Source: Bacilli bacterium
Lineage (GTDB): Bacteria; Bacillota_I; Bacilli_A; RF39; UBA660
NCBI GenBank assembly: GCA_017548925.1
Contig: JAFYYX010000001.1
Location: forward strand, 424,852 to 488,851
Length of the DNA stretch: 64,000 bases
Direction of reading: 5' to 3'
The position numbers and the translations under genes are program-made. The notes under the pieces were generated by a model, which saw only the letters and a program-made list of their open reading frames with translations, was not told the origin of the DNA and did not search any database. Shown here one piece after another: positions 25,872 through 35,105 of this stretch (within the stretch, counting starts at the first letter, position 1; each line of letters opens with the position of its first letter).

Positions 25872-26378
25872 ATGAAATTAATTTATTTGCATCATTCAGA
25901 AAGAGATATGACTAGCAATAAAAAATGGGGAACTATAGAAAGAACATTTGATGATATAACTATAGAAGGTATAAATCGTGCTAATTTTTTAGCAGAAAAA
26001 TTAAAAGGCCAAAAAATAACAGCAATCATAACATCACCATATTTAAGATGCAAGCATACTGCACAAATAATAAATAAGTATCAAAATCTAAACATAATAG
26101 AAGATGATAGATTTAATGAAATTCAAAAAGGTGAAAAATGGGAAGACTTATTAAAAAGAAATATAAAGGCAATTGATGATATTGTAAAAAAATATCCAGA
26201 TGATTCTGTTATAATATGTGTTACTAGTGGATTAAATATCTCTGCTTTTATATGTTATACATATAATATTACTCCATCTAATGATGTTCCTTTAAGTCAA
26301 GCAGCAGATTTATCACCAGTAATATTTAATATAAATAAAACAAAAGAAACTAATCAAGTTTTTGATACTTGGTGTTAA
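25872..26378 (+). CDS. Histidine phosphatase superfamily protein
   Basis: A 168-residue phosphoglycerate mutase-like protein. LIYLHHSERDM at the N-terminus stands where RHGE is expected, so the Arg of the R-H-G motif is His and Gly is Ser; the second His (His8 or nearby) would be the phospho-acceptor. TSPYLRCKHTAQII gives the second catalytic Arg. The C-terminal His is not obvious. Enzymatic activity is therefore uncertain. GGTGAT supports the ATG at 25872. Confidence 0.75.
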   Translation: MKLIYLHHSERDMTSNKKWGTIERTFDDITIEGINRANFLAEKLKGQKITAIITSPYLRCKHTAQIINKYQNLNIIEDDRFNEIQKGEKWEDLLKRNIKAIDDIVKKYPDDSVIICVTSGLNISAFICYTYNITPSNDVPLSQAADLSPVIFNINKTKETNQVFDTWC

Positions 26379-26402
26379 TGTAAGTATAAGGAGAGTAAAA
26401 TT

Positions 26403-26918
26403 ATGGAATTACTAGATATAGTTGATGAATATGGAAATAAAACAGGAAAAGTAATGGAAAGAGATAAAGTACATGAATTAAATTTATTTCACTGGGAAAT
26501 ATCTGTATTTTTAATTAATAATAAAAAAGAAGTCTTACTTCAAAAAAGATCGGCAACTAAGAAAATGAATCCTAATATGTGGGGTTCATGTGCTGGCCAT
26601 GTAGATAGTGGTGAAGGACTTGAAGAAACTGCACTTAGAGAAATTGAAGAAGAAATAGGTTTAAAATTCTCACTAGATGATTTGCATGTTTTAGAAGAAA
26701 GACAAGTTACAAAAAAAGAAATTAATTCCCATTTAACAAAAGTTTATTATGTTTACTATAATGGTAATGATTTTAAATTACAAACTGAAGAAGTATCTGA
26801 GGTTAAATGGTTTAATATAGATGATGTTATTAATATGATAAAAAATAATGATGAATCATTAACATTTAAATCTGATAGATTATATTTATTAGAAAATCTT
26901 AAAGAAAAAATGATTTAA
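26403..26918 (+). CDS. Nudix hydrolase
   Basis: A 171-residue Nudix protein of the isopentenyl-diphosphate isomerase-like or YfcD type: MELLDIVDEYGNKTG opens it, then FHWEISVFLINN. The Nudix box is GHVDSGEGLEETALREIEEEIGL-type, at about residues 66-88, with the key R-E-x-x-E-E intact. Substrates for the type are poorly known (nucleoside diphosphates linked to another group). It is next to NADAR, which acts on ADP-ribose or related glycosides, so NAD-derived metabolites are possible. Confidence 0.88.
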   Translation: MELLDIVDEYGNKTGKVMERDKVHELNLFHWEISVFLINNKKEVLLQKRSATKKMNPNMWGSCAGHVDSGEGLEETALREIEEEIGLKFSLDDLHVLEERQVTKKEINSHLTKVYYVYYNGNDFKLQTEEVSEVKWFNIDDVINMIKNNDESLTFKSDRLYLLENLKEKMI

Positions 26919-26959
26919 TGAAGTGAGTGCTTAAAGTTTTAGTATAAGAGGTGATTAAT

Positions 26960-27448
26960 ATGATTAAATTATTTGATAAAGATATGAATGAATTAATTAT
27001 TGAAAGAAGTATGTATCAATGGCAATTACTTCCACTTGATAATTTTTCTGCATTCGGTTTTGAAATGAATGGAGAATATTTTCAAACAAGTGAACATGCA
27101 TTCCAATATTTAAAATTTATAGAAACAAATAAAGAAATAGCAAATAAAATTAAAAAATCATATTCACCTAATGATGCAAGAAGAATAGCTCATGAAAATA
27201 AAGAGTATAGATTACCTAATTGGTCAGAAATAAAATATGATAATATGGAAAAAGTATTAAGATTAAAAGCCTTACAAAATCCTATTGTAAAAGAATGCCT
27301 TCTTAAGACTAAGGATTATGTTATTGCTGAATGTTGTATTGATGAAGATACAGATTGGGGTATAGATAATAATAATCAAGGCAATAATCATTTAGGTAAA
27401 ATATGGATGAAAATAAGAGATGAAATTGGAGGTAATACTCATGAATGA
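26960..27448 (+). CDS. NADAR-family protein (YbiA-like)
   Basis: A 162-residue NADAR domain. The family landmarks are LLPLDNFSAFGFEMNGEYF, TSEHAFQYLKF, SPNDARRIA and the C-terminal WGIDNNNQGNNHLGKIWM. YbiA-type members cleave N-glycosidic bonds of riboflavin intermediates, and other members remove ADP-ribose from DNA guanine. The ATG at 26960 follows GAGGTG. It overlaps rbgA by eight bases. A defence or repair role is possible but only by family. Confidence 0.9.
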   Translation: MIKLFDKDMNELIIERSMYQWQLLPLDNFSAFGFEMNGEYFQTSEHAFQYLKFIETNKEIANKIKKSYSPNDARRIAHENKEYRLPNWSEIKYDNMEKVLRLKALQNPIVKECLLKTKDYVIAECCIDEDTDWGIDNNNQGNNHLGKIWMKIRDEIGGNTHE

Positions 27449-28298
27449 AAATAAAACTAATATAAATTGGTATCCAGGACATATGCAAAAAACTAAAAGA
27501 TTAATTAGTGAAATGAAAGATATGATAGATGTAGTAATAGAACTAATTGATGCTAGATGTCCATACTCATCTAAAATGAGAGATATTGATGAACTAATTA
27601 AAAATAAACCAAGACTATTAGTTCTAACTAAAAAAGATTTATGTGATATTAATGAAACTAATAAGTGGATTAAACATTATGAAGATGAAGGATACAATAC
27701 TTGTTTAGTTAGTAGTGTAGATAGTAAGGATTATAAACTTATTTATGATAAATTATCTTATATTTCTAAACAAATACAAGAAAAAAGAGCGTCTAAAGGT
27801 TTAAACAATAGAGATATTAGATGTTTAGTAATAGGTATTCCAAATGTTGGTAAATCAACTTTAATAAATAAAATGGTTGGAAGAAAAGTAGCAACTGTAG
27901 GTAATAGACCTGGTGTTACAACTTCTTTAAACTGGCTTAAAACTAATGCAGGAGTACTTCTTTTAGATTCCCCTGGTATTTTATGGCCTAAGTTAGATGA
28001 ACAAAACGTTGCTTATAACTTAGCAGCTATATCATCTATTAAACAAGAAGTAATAGATGTAGATACTGTTGCTAGCTACATATTAGAATTTTTAAGTAAA
28101 TACTATCCAGATATTTTACACTCTAGATATAAACTTAATGACACAGAAGATATGGAAGAAGTGTATAATGTAATAGGTAAGCAAATTGGTGCTTATAAAA
28201 ATGGTGAAGCTGATTATAATAGAGTTTCTACTAAAATAATAAATGATATTAAAGATGAAAGCATCAAAGGAGTTACATTAGATAGATGGAAAAACTAG
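27441..28298 (+). CDS. rbgA: Ribosome biogenesis GTPase RbgA (YlqF)
   Basis: A 285-residue circularly permuted GTPase needed for late 50S assembly. INWYPGHMQKTKRLI opens the protein. The motif order is permuted as expected: G4-like LTKKD (near 64), G5-like SSVDS, then G1 GIPNVGKST (about 131-139), G2 with GVTTS, and G3 LLDSPGI. A C-terminal helical domain follows. The ATG at 27441 has GGAGG upstream; an upstream in-frame ATG would lie in the NADAR gene. It overlaps rnhB by 13 bases. Confidence 0.96.
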   Translation: MNENKTNINWYPGHMQKTKRLISEMKDMIDVVIELIDARCPYSSKMRDIDELIKNKPRLLVLTKKDLCDINETNKWIKHYEDEGYNTCLVSSVDSKDYKLIYDKLSYISKQIQEKRASKGLNNRDIRCLVIGIPNVGKSTLINKMVGRKVATVGNRPGVTTSLNWLKTNAGVLLLDSPGILWPKLDEQNVAYNLAAISSIKQEVIDVDTVASYILEFLSKYYPDILHSRYKLNDTEDMEEVYNVIGKQIGAYKNGEADYNRVSTKIINDIKDESIKGVTLDRWKN

Positions 28299-28924
28299 AC
28301 TTATTAGCATACGAAAAAAAATTATATAAAAAGAATATAACTCTTATTGCAGGAGTTGATGAAGTAGGAAGAGGACCACTAGTTGGTCCTGTTGTTGCTG
28401 CTGCAGTAATTTTACCTAAGAATTATAAACTTGATGGTTTAAATGATTCTAAAAAACTTACTGAGAAAAAAAGAGAAGAGTTATATCCTATTATAATGAA
28501 AGATGCTATAAGTGTAGGTATAGGTGAAGTATCAGCTAAAGAAATAGATGAAATAAATATCTATGAAGCATCAAGAAAAGCTATGATGATAGCAATAGAT
28601 AATCTTGATGTAAAACCTGAACATATTTTAGTTGATGCTATGCCACTATTTACAGATATCCCACATGATGCTATAATACACGGCGATGCGCTCAGTTTAT
28701 CTATAGCTGCAGCATCAGTTATCGCTAAAGTTACAAGGGATAAAATGATGATAGAGCTTGATCAAAAATACCCAATGTATGGTTTTAAAAAGCATAAAGG
28801 GTATCCAACAAAGCTTCATTTAGAAAATTTACAAAAATATGGCCCACTTGAAAATTATAGATTTACATATGGCCCTGTTCGTGATTTAATTATAAAGGAT
28901 GGTTGTGATAAAAGTGATAAATAG
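28286..28924 (+). CDS. rnhB: Ribonuclease HII
   Basis: A 212-residue RNase HII, which removes ribonucleotides from DNA. The active-site motif AGVDEVGRGPLVGPVVAA (Asp-Glu pair) lies at about residues 22-39. The third acidic residue is in ILVDAMPL, and the fourth in KVTRDKMM. The Tyr of GYPTKLH is present. rbgA-rnhB adjacency is the same as in Bacillus. It overlaps the LtaS-like gene by 20 bases. Confidence 0.95.
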   Translation: MEKLDLLAYEKKLYKKNITLIAGVDEVGRGPLVGPVVAAAVILPKNYKLDGLNDSKKLTEKKREELYPIIMKDAISVGIGEVSAKEIDEINIYEASRKAMMIAIDNLDVKPEHILVDAMPLFTDIPHDAIIHGDALSLSIAAASVIAKVTRDKMMIELDQKYPMYGFKKHKGYPTKLHLENLQKYGPLENYRFTYGPVRDLIIKDGCDKSDK

Positions 28925-30992
28925 AATAAAAGAGTTTACTAAAACTACATGGTTTAGATATACATTAGTATTATTTTTAGGCATCTTTCTTGGAGAGATG
29001 ATTTTTAGACTTTGTGCTAAAATGCCTATTTTTAGTTATCCAACTTTAAGAATATTTATATCAACATTACTACTTAGTAGTTTCTTTGGGTATTTATTAT
29101 CTTTCTTAAAGAAAATACCTGCAAGAATACTACTTGGTTTAATAGTATTTGCAACTAACTTTTATGCATATTTACAACTAGGTTTTAATAACTTTTTAGG
29201 TGTATATATGTCATTTGGTACATCAAGTCAATTTGGTGCAGTAGTTGATTATATTAAAGATTTCTTACATAGTATTAAACTTGTTTATTATACATGCTAT
29301 ATACCAGCTATATTAGTAATTGTATATTTAGTGCTATTTGAAAAGAAACTATATAATAATGATAGAACTAATGCAACAAAAGAAGAAAAACAATATAAAT
29401 TTTATTTAAAAACTATTAATTTAGTTGGTTTTGCATTATTTTTAATTGTTATGTATTATTTAACTATTTCTCTTAAATTTATGCAAAATGATTTACAATT
29501 AACATCAAATAAAAAATTAATTGTTAATCCATCTGTACCATCAACTGCTATTCAAGAGTTTGGTACAACACTATTTTGTTTAGATGATATTAAAATAACA
29601 TTATTCCCTAAAGATGAATCTCTTGCTTATGAAAGAAAAAATAATAGTGGAAATAATAGTGGAGGATCACATATTAATCCTGATTATAAAAGAGTAATAG
29701 ATGATACTGCTTGGGAAAAAGTTATCGCTAATGAAAAAAGAAGTACTTATAATACTTTAAATAATTATTTTATTAGTCAAAAGATTACTGATAAGAATGA
29801 ATACACAGGTTTATTTAAAGGTAAAAACGTTATCTTTATAATGATGGAATCTGTTGGTGATGAAATGATTAATGAAGAGTTATTCCCTAACTTCTATAAG
29901 ATGTATTCTGAAGGATGGCACTGGGAAAATAACTTCTCACCAAGAAATGCTTGTGCAACTGGTAATAATGAAATGTCTGGTATGCTTTCTTTATATACTA
30001 TTAATAATAACTGTACAGCAAACTATTATCGTAATAACCAATACTTTGAAAGTATCTTTGGTATTTATAATGATGCTGGTTATAGAACTACATCAATGCA
30101 TGATTATACTGAAGCATATTATTATAGATCAACAATCCATAGAAATATGGGTTCTGGAAAATACTATGGTGTTAGAGATCTAGGTATTTCATATCAAAGT
30201 GAATATGTTAACTGGGCATCTGATGATGACTTTATGAATAAAGCTGTTGATATTTTAACTAATACAGATGATGAAAGGCCATTTATGACATGGCTTACAA
30301 CAGTATCTGGTCATCAACCATACAATGTATCAAGTATTTTAGGTGATAAATACTTAAAAGAATTCTCTAACTTAAAATATTCAACTGAAAACAAAAGATA
30401 TTTAAGTAAGATTAAAGTTACAGATGATGGTCTTGGAACTTTAATGAGAAAATTAGAAGAAAAAGGTATATTAGAAAATACTGTTATAGTTATGTATGGA
30501 GATCATTATCCATATGGTTTAAGAAAATCAGCTGTTAAACAAATGATAGATCGTAACTTAGATGATTACGAAATCGAAAGAGTACCATTTGTAATTTATA
30601 CTCCTGGTATGGAAGCTAAAACATTTAGTGAATATACATCATATATTAATATTTTACCAACACTAGCAAATCTATTTGATTTAAATTATGACCCAAGACT
30701 ATATATGGGTACAGATTTACTATCTAGTGATTATGAATCAAGAGTAGTATTTGCTGATGGATCATGGAAAAATGAAAGAGCATATTATAATGCTGCTAAT
30801 GGTAGAATTAAAAACTATACTGATAATCCTTACTCAAGTGAAGAAATTAAAGCTATAAATGAAACTGTATCTTATAAAATGAAGATGAGTAGTTTAGCTA
30901 TAAAAAATAATTACTTTAAATATTTAAAAACACAATTAGATAAATATAAAGAAGAAGAAAAACAAGAACCTGTTGCAGTAGTTTCTGAATAG
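28905..30992 (+). CDS. LTA synthase-family membrane sulfatase
   Basis: About 695 residues. The start is uncertain: ATG 28899, GTG 28905 and GTG 28914 are in frame, and AAGGA at 28895 best serves 28905. Five N-terminal membrane helices are followed by an extracellular alkaline-phosphatase-type domain from about residue 305. NVIFIMMESVGDE holds the first metal Glu, NACATGNNEMSG the nucleophile Thr, and MYGDHYPYG the Asp-His pair. These match LtaS-type phosphoglycerol transferases, which build lipoteichoic acid on the cell surface. No glycolipid synthesis gene is adjacent. Confidence 0.86.
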   Translation: MIKVINRIKEFTKTTWFRYTLVLFLGIFLGEMIFRLCAKMPIFSYPTLRIFISTLLLSSFFGYLLSFLKKIPARILLGLIVFATNFYAYLQLGFNNFLGVYMSFGTSSQFGAVVDYIKDFLHSIKLVYYTCYIPAILVIVYLVLFEKKLYNNDRTNATKEEKQYKFYLKTINLVGFALFLIVMYYLTISLKFMQNDLQLTSNKKLIVNPSVPSTAIQEFGTTLFCLDDIKITLFPKDESLAYERKNNSGNNSGGSHINPDYKRVIDDTAWEKVIANEKRSTYNTLNNYFISQKITDKNEYTGLFKGKNVIFIMMESVGDEMINEELFPNFYKMYSEGWHWENNFSPRNACATGNNEMSGMLSLYTINNNCTANYYRNNQYFESIFGIYNDAGYRTTSMHDYTEAYYYRSTIHRNMGSGKYYGVRDLGISYQSEYVNWASDDDFMNKAVDILTNTDDERPFMTWLTTVSGHQPYNVSSILGDKYLKEFSNLKYSTENKRYLSKIKVTDDGLGTLMRKLEEKGILENTVIVMYGDHYPYGLRKSAVKQMIDRNLDDYEIERVPFVIYTPGMEAKTFSEYTSYINILPTLANLFDLNYDPRLYMGTDLLSSDYESRVVFADGSWKNERAYYNAANGRIKNYTDNPYSSEEIKAINETVSYKMKMSSLAIKNNYFKYLKTQLDKYKEEEKQEPVAVVSE

Positions 30993-31001
30993 AACTACTG
31001 C
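30975..31001 (+). other. Perfect 9-bp hairpin spanning the LtaS-like stop codon
   Basis: GCAGTAGTT and AACTACTGC pair exactly around a 9-base loop that holds the stop codon. Only CTTTAGG follows, so it is a weak terminator at best. It could limit read-through into topA or protect the mRNA end. Confidence 0.55.
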
Positions 31002-31027
31002 TTTAGGTATTTATGGAGGAAAATACT

Positions 31028-33052
31028 ATGAAAAAAGTTGTTATTGTAGAATCACCTGCTAAAAGTAAAACTATTGAAAAGTATCTAGGTAGTGACTTTT
31101 CTGTTGTATCTAGTAAAGGTCATATAAGAGATTTAGCAACATCTGGTAAATATGGACTAGGTGTTGATATTGAAAATGACTTTGCTCCTAAATATATAAT
31201 TATAAAAGGTAAAAATAAAGATGTTAAAGCCCTTCAAAAATTAGTTGATAATGCTGATAAAGTATATCTTGCAACTGATCCAGACCGTGAAGGAGAAGCT
31301 ATTAGTTGGCATCTTTATGATGAACTTAAAATACCTGATGAAAAATATGATCGTGTAGAATTTAATGAAATAACAAAAGATGTTGTAAAAAATGCTATCG
31401 AAAATCCTAGAAAAATTGATATGGATTTAGTTCATAGTCAAGAAACAAGAAGAATTCTAGATAGAATTATTGGATTTAGATTATCTAAATTAATGCAATC
31501 TAAAACTGGTGGTAAATCAGCAGGTAGAGTACAAAGTGTGGCACTTAAAATTATTGTTGATAGAGAAAGAGAAATTGAAGCATTTAATCCAGAAGAATAC
31601 TGGACTATATCAGCAAACTTTGGACAATTTGAAGCCACTTTAGAAAAATATCATGGTAAAAATATTGAAATTAAAAATGAAGTTGAAGCAAGTGATATTT
31701 TAGATAGTTTAAGTAAATCATTTGAAATTGAATCAATTGATGAAACTGAGAAAGCTAAAAAGAGTAAAGAAGTATTTAGGACGTCAACTTTACAACAAGC
31801 TGCATATAACAAATATAATTTTGATGCATCTAAAACAATGCGTATAGCACAAAAACTATATGAAGGTATAGATTTAGGATCTGAAACTGTTGGTTTAATT
31901 ACATACATGAGAACAGATTCAGTTAGACTATCTCCTGAATTTACTAATAATGTATTTGGTTATATTAAAGGTAAATATGGAGCAGAGTATGTAGGTACTG
32001 TTAAATTTGGTAAAAAGAATGAAAACATTCAAGATGCTCATGAAGGTATCAGACCTACATCAATAAATAGAAATCCTGAAGAGATAAAAGAATACTTATC
32101 TCCAGATGAATATAAATTATATAAATTAATTTATTATAGAGCTTTAGCATCACTAATGAGTGATTCTAAATATCTATCTACAACAATTAATTTAGAAAAT
32201 AATGGATATTTATTTAAAGCAAATGGTTCAGTTATGACTTTTGATGGTTATTTAAAAGTTTATAGTGAATTTGAAGATAAAGAAGATGTAGTTCTTCCAG
32301 ACTTTAAAAATTATAAGAGCAAAACTTTAGTATGTGATGAAATAAATAAAGAACAACACTTTACTAAAGCACCAGCTAGATATACTGAAAGTTCTTTAAT
32401 TAAAGAACTTGAAGCCTTAGGTATTGGTAGGCCATCAACATATGCAACTATCATGCAAACTATTAAAGCTAGAGGTTATGTAACACTTGAAGATAAAAGA
32501 TTTGTTCCTACTAAAATAGGAATAGAAACTAATGATAAATTACAAGAATATTTTGACTCTATTATTAATGTAGAATATACAGCTAATATGGAAAAAGATT
32601 TAGATGAAATAGCTGAAGATAAAAAAGATTCTGTTAAAGTACTTAAAGATTTCTATAAAGGTTTTGAACCACTTCTTGATAAAGCATTTAATGAAATGGA
32701 GAAAAAACAAGCTGAAGAAACTGGCGAGATGTGTCCTAACTGTGGAAGTCCACTAGTTATTAGAAATGGTAGATTTGGTGAATTTACTGCTTGTTCAAAT
32801 TATCCTAAATGTAAATACATCAAACAAGAAGAAAGAGAAGTTAAAACTGTTTGTAAATGTCCTAAATGTGATGGAGATATAGTTGAAAAAAGAACTAGAA
32901 GAGGTAAAATATTCTATGGATGTTCTAACTATCCTAAATGTGACTTTGCATCATGGAATAAACCTATTGATAGAAAATGTCCTGATTGTGGATCAATTCT
33001 AACAGAAAAAGGTAAACAAATAGTTTGTTCATCTTGTGATTATAGTGAATAA
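31028..33052 (+). CDS. topA: DNA topoisomerase I
   Basis: A 674-residue type IA topoisomerase that relaxes negative supercoils. The ATG at 31028 follows GGAGG by 8 bases, giving MKKVVIVESPAKSKTI. The Toprim acidic motif is DPDREGEAISWH, and the catalytic tyrosine is Tyr293 in LITYMRTDS. The C-terminus carries three zinc-ribbon motifs with C-x-x-C-x pairs (about 565-670), the last CPDCGSIL and CSSCDYS. Length and order are normal for Firmicutes. Confidence 0.97.
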   Translation: MKKVVIVESPAKSKTIEKYLGSDFSVVSSKGHIRDLATSGKYGLGVDIENDFAPKYIIIKGKNKDVKALQKLVDNADKVYLATDPDREGEAISWHLYDELKIPDEKYDRVEFNEITKDVVKNAIENPRKIDMDLVHSQETRRILDRIIGFRLSKLMQSKTGGKSAGRVQSVALKIIVDREREIEAFNPEEYWTISANFGQFEATLEKYHGKNIEIKNEVEASDILDSLSKSFEIESIDETEKAKKSKEVFRTSTLQQAAYNKYNFDASKTMRIAQKLYEGIDLGSETVGLITYMRTDSVRLSPEFTNNVFGYIKGKYGAEYVGTVKFGKKNENIQDAHEGIRPTSINRNPEEIKEYLSPDEYKLYKLIYYRALASLMSDSKYLSTTINLENNGYLFKANGSVMTFDGYLKVYSEFEDKEDVVLPDFKNYKSKTLVCDEINKEQHFTKAPARYTESSLIKELEALGIGRPSTYATIMQTIKARGYVTLEDKRFVPTKIGIETNDKLQEYFDSIINVEYTANMEKDLDEIAEDKKDSVKVLKDFYKGFEPLLDKAFNEMEKKQAEETGEMCPNCGSPLVIRNGRFGEFTACSNYPKCKYIKQEEREVKTVCKCPKCDGDIVEKRTRRGKIFYGCSNYPKCDFASWNKPIDRKCPDCGSILTEKGKQIVCSSCDYSE

Positions 33053-33079
33053 AAAGTGAAATTATATTTCACTTTTTTA
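33051..33079 (+). terminator. Rho-independent terminator after topA
   Basis: AAGTGAAA and TTTCACTT form the stem with a short AT loop, then six T. Confidence 0.85.
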
Positions 33080-33168
33080 TTTTATATAGTATGTATACTT
33101 ATGTTAAAAAAATATTTTTTTCTTGATATTTTGTATGATATAATTTTTGTATAGAAAGTAGGAAACTT

Positions 33169-35103
33169 ATGAAACGAAAAATAGTTATGACATTATCACT
33201 ATTTTTAGTTTTAACAATTTCTGTCTTTATTGTACGAGCTTTAACTTTTTCACAACCAACAGATGTTGTAAATGTAACTAAAACTAGTGCAGCTGGCTGC
33301 TCAGATTGTGCAAGCCATGCAACATACACACTTGATGTTAGTCAAACACATCTAGAAAATGATCCATACATTGGTATTGTTGTACTTGATGTAGACCCTG
33401 GATACTACATTAAATCATTTGCTGCAACATATGATGGAAATCCACTTGAGCTTGGCTTTGTTGGAGGAACAGAACAAGGTGAAATATTTAGACCTAGTGG
33501 ATATAGAGCTGATATAACTGAATATCAATTTATTATCCCTGATGAAGCTTCAACATCTAAAAAGGTTGAAGTAACTTTTGAAGTAGATAAGAAAAAACCT
33601 ATAGATATTACTTATATTAAATATACTTCAAATGATACATCTGATGATGCTTTGAATGATCCAGATAATTATGATTTTGCTAATGAAACACCATTAGTAT
33701 CCAAATATATGGATGGAGATATTGTTCTTCCAACTGAATGTTTAGAAAAAGGTTGTGCATTACAATTTAAATTTAATAGTGTTGCTGATTATGAAGAATA
33801 TGAAAGCCATATTATCCATAATGACAATAATCAGTGGTTTTGGGGCGATGGATTTATCTTTGAAGAAGGTAGCCAAAATAATGTTCAAAAAAGAACTGTT
33901 CTAGCAGAAAAAGATATGTGTGATAAAGATAATTTATCTTGCTTTGCTGTAGTTAAGAAAGACTTTAATGAAATTGCCTATACTCCAATAACAATTGGTT
34001 ATACTGAATTTGGTTTATATAGTCCTGACTTTGTAGGCGTTAGAGTAAGTATGGATATAAATAATTTCTCTGATACACTTGGTCAAGATGGAACTAAAGT
34101 GGTTGGATTTACTAACGAAAAAAATGTAATGAATATTGAACTATTCTATGGTACTAAACGAATTTATTTAACACCTGAAAATGGCAAACCTGTAGTTTTA
34201 GGTGAAGGCGGAGCAAGTAATATGCCAGCACTAAAGGATTTTGATACTATAACAGGTGAAGATTTTGCTTATGAAACAACATATGATAGTGTTAATAATA
34301 GATATGTTGTTAATATAAATTCTTATTACCAAGACAAAATAACATTAGAGTTAACATTTAAGAAGAATAATACAAATATCTTTAATGATAAAGTAAAAAT
34401 AAATCTTGATAGATTTGCATTTAGTGGTAATGGTGGAGAACTTCTTGAAGTTGATTCACTAGGAAGAAACTGTAGAGAAACTACTAATGGTAATACTTGT
34501 GATCAAGGTAGATTCTATTCAACAGAATATAGGGGAATGCTTAGTGCTTTCTATGTTAAAGAATCTGAACTTGAAACACATATGGATGAAGATAAATGTG
34601 TTAATGATGAAACTACAACAAATAGTAATACCTTAACACTTACTGATGGATGTCCTGATAGAGCGTATAAAAGAAATAAAGACTTTAATCCACATGCTAT
34701 AGCTCTATTCTATGATGAAAATGGTGAAATCGTTTTAACTAAAGACTTTGATTTGAATGCTGAAGTTAAAATGTCTGGATTTGTAAAAAATGATGTCTTT
34801 ACAAGTGTATATACAACAGTTGGAACAGATGATTCTGCTGTAACTGTTACTAAAGATTATATGTACTTAGGACATACAAAATTCTTTATGCCATTTATAA
34901 AAGATATTGAATATTTTGAACGTCACTTAGATGCAACTATAATGCATGAAATGGTTTTAATATCTAAAGATGAAGCACAGGAAAAAGGTATTAAGAAAAT
35001 AGCATTATTTATTGTTAATGGTGAAGTAGAAGAAAACAATATACCAGCACTTACATATGGTGTAGGTGAAGGTAAAGTTTTAGAAATAAGGGATGGTGAG
35101 TAG
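33169..35103 (+). CDS. Exported beta-rich protein with paired cysteines
   Basis: A 644-residue secreted protein. A signal peptide occupies residues 1-25 (hydrophobic MTLSLFLVLTISVFIV core). The mature part is beta-rich and acidic, with no C-terminal anchor. Cysteines come in close pairs: GCSDC near residue 41, ECLEKGC, MCDKDNLSC, NCRETTNGNTC, then DKC and DGC. This suggests several disulfide bonds, which is unusual for a Firmicute and indicates an extracellular life. I recognise no family. It is two bases upstream of a second exported protein with a membrane or wall anchor, so the two are probably partners. Confidence 0.7.
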   Translation: MKRKIVMTLSLFLVLTISVFIVRALTFSQPTDVVNVTKTSAAGCSDCASHATYTLDVSQTHLENDPYIGIVVLDVDPGYYIKSFAATYDGNPLELGFVGGTEQGEIFRPSGYRADITEYQFIIPDEASTSKKVEVTFEVDKKKPIDITYIKYTSNDTSDDALNDPDNYDFANETPLVSKYMDGDIVLPTECLEKGCALQFKFNSVADYEEYESHIIHNDNNQWFWGDGFIFEEGSQNNVQKRTVLAEKDMCDKDNLSCFAVVKKDFNEIAYTPITIGYTEFGLYSPDFVGVRVSMDINNFSDTLGQDGTKVVGFTNEKNVMNIELFYGTKRIYLTPENGKPVVLGEGGASNMPALKDFDTITGEDFAYETTYDSVNNRYVVNINSYYQDKITLELTFKKNNTNIFNDKVKINLDRFAFSGNGGELLEVDSLGRNCRETTNGNTCDQGRFYSTEYRGMLSAFYVKESELETHMDEDKCVNDETTTNSNTLTLTDGCPDRAYKRNKDFNPHAIALFYDENGEIVLTKDFDLNAEVKMSGFVKNDVFTSVYTTVGTDDSAVTVTKDYMYLGHTKFFMPFIKDIEYFERHLDATIMHEMVLISKDEAQEKGIKKIALFIVNGEVEENNIPALTYGVGEGKVLEIRDGE

Positions 35104-35105
35104 CA

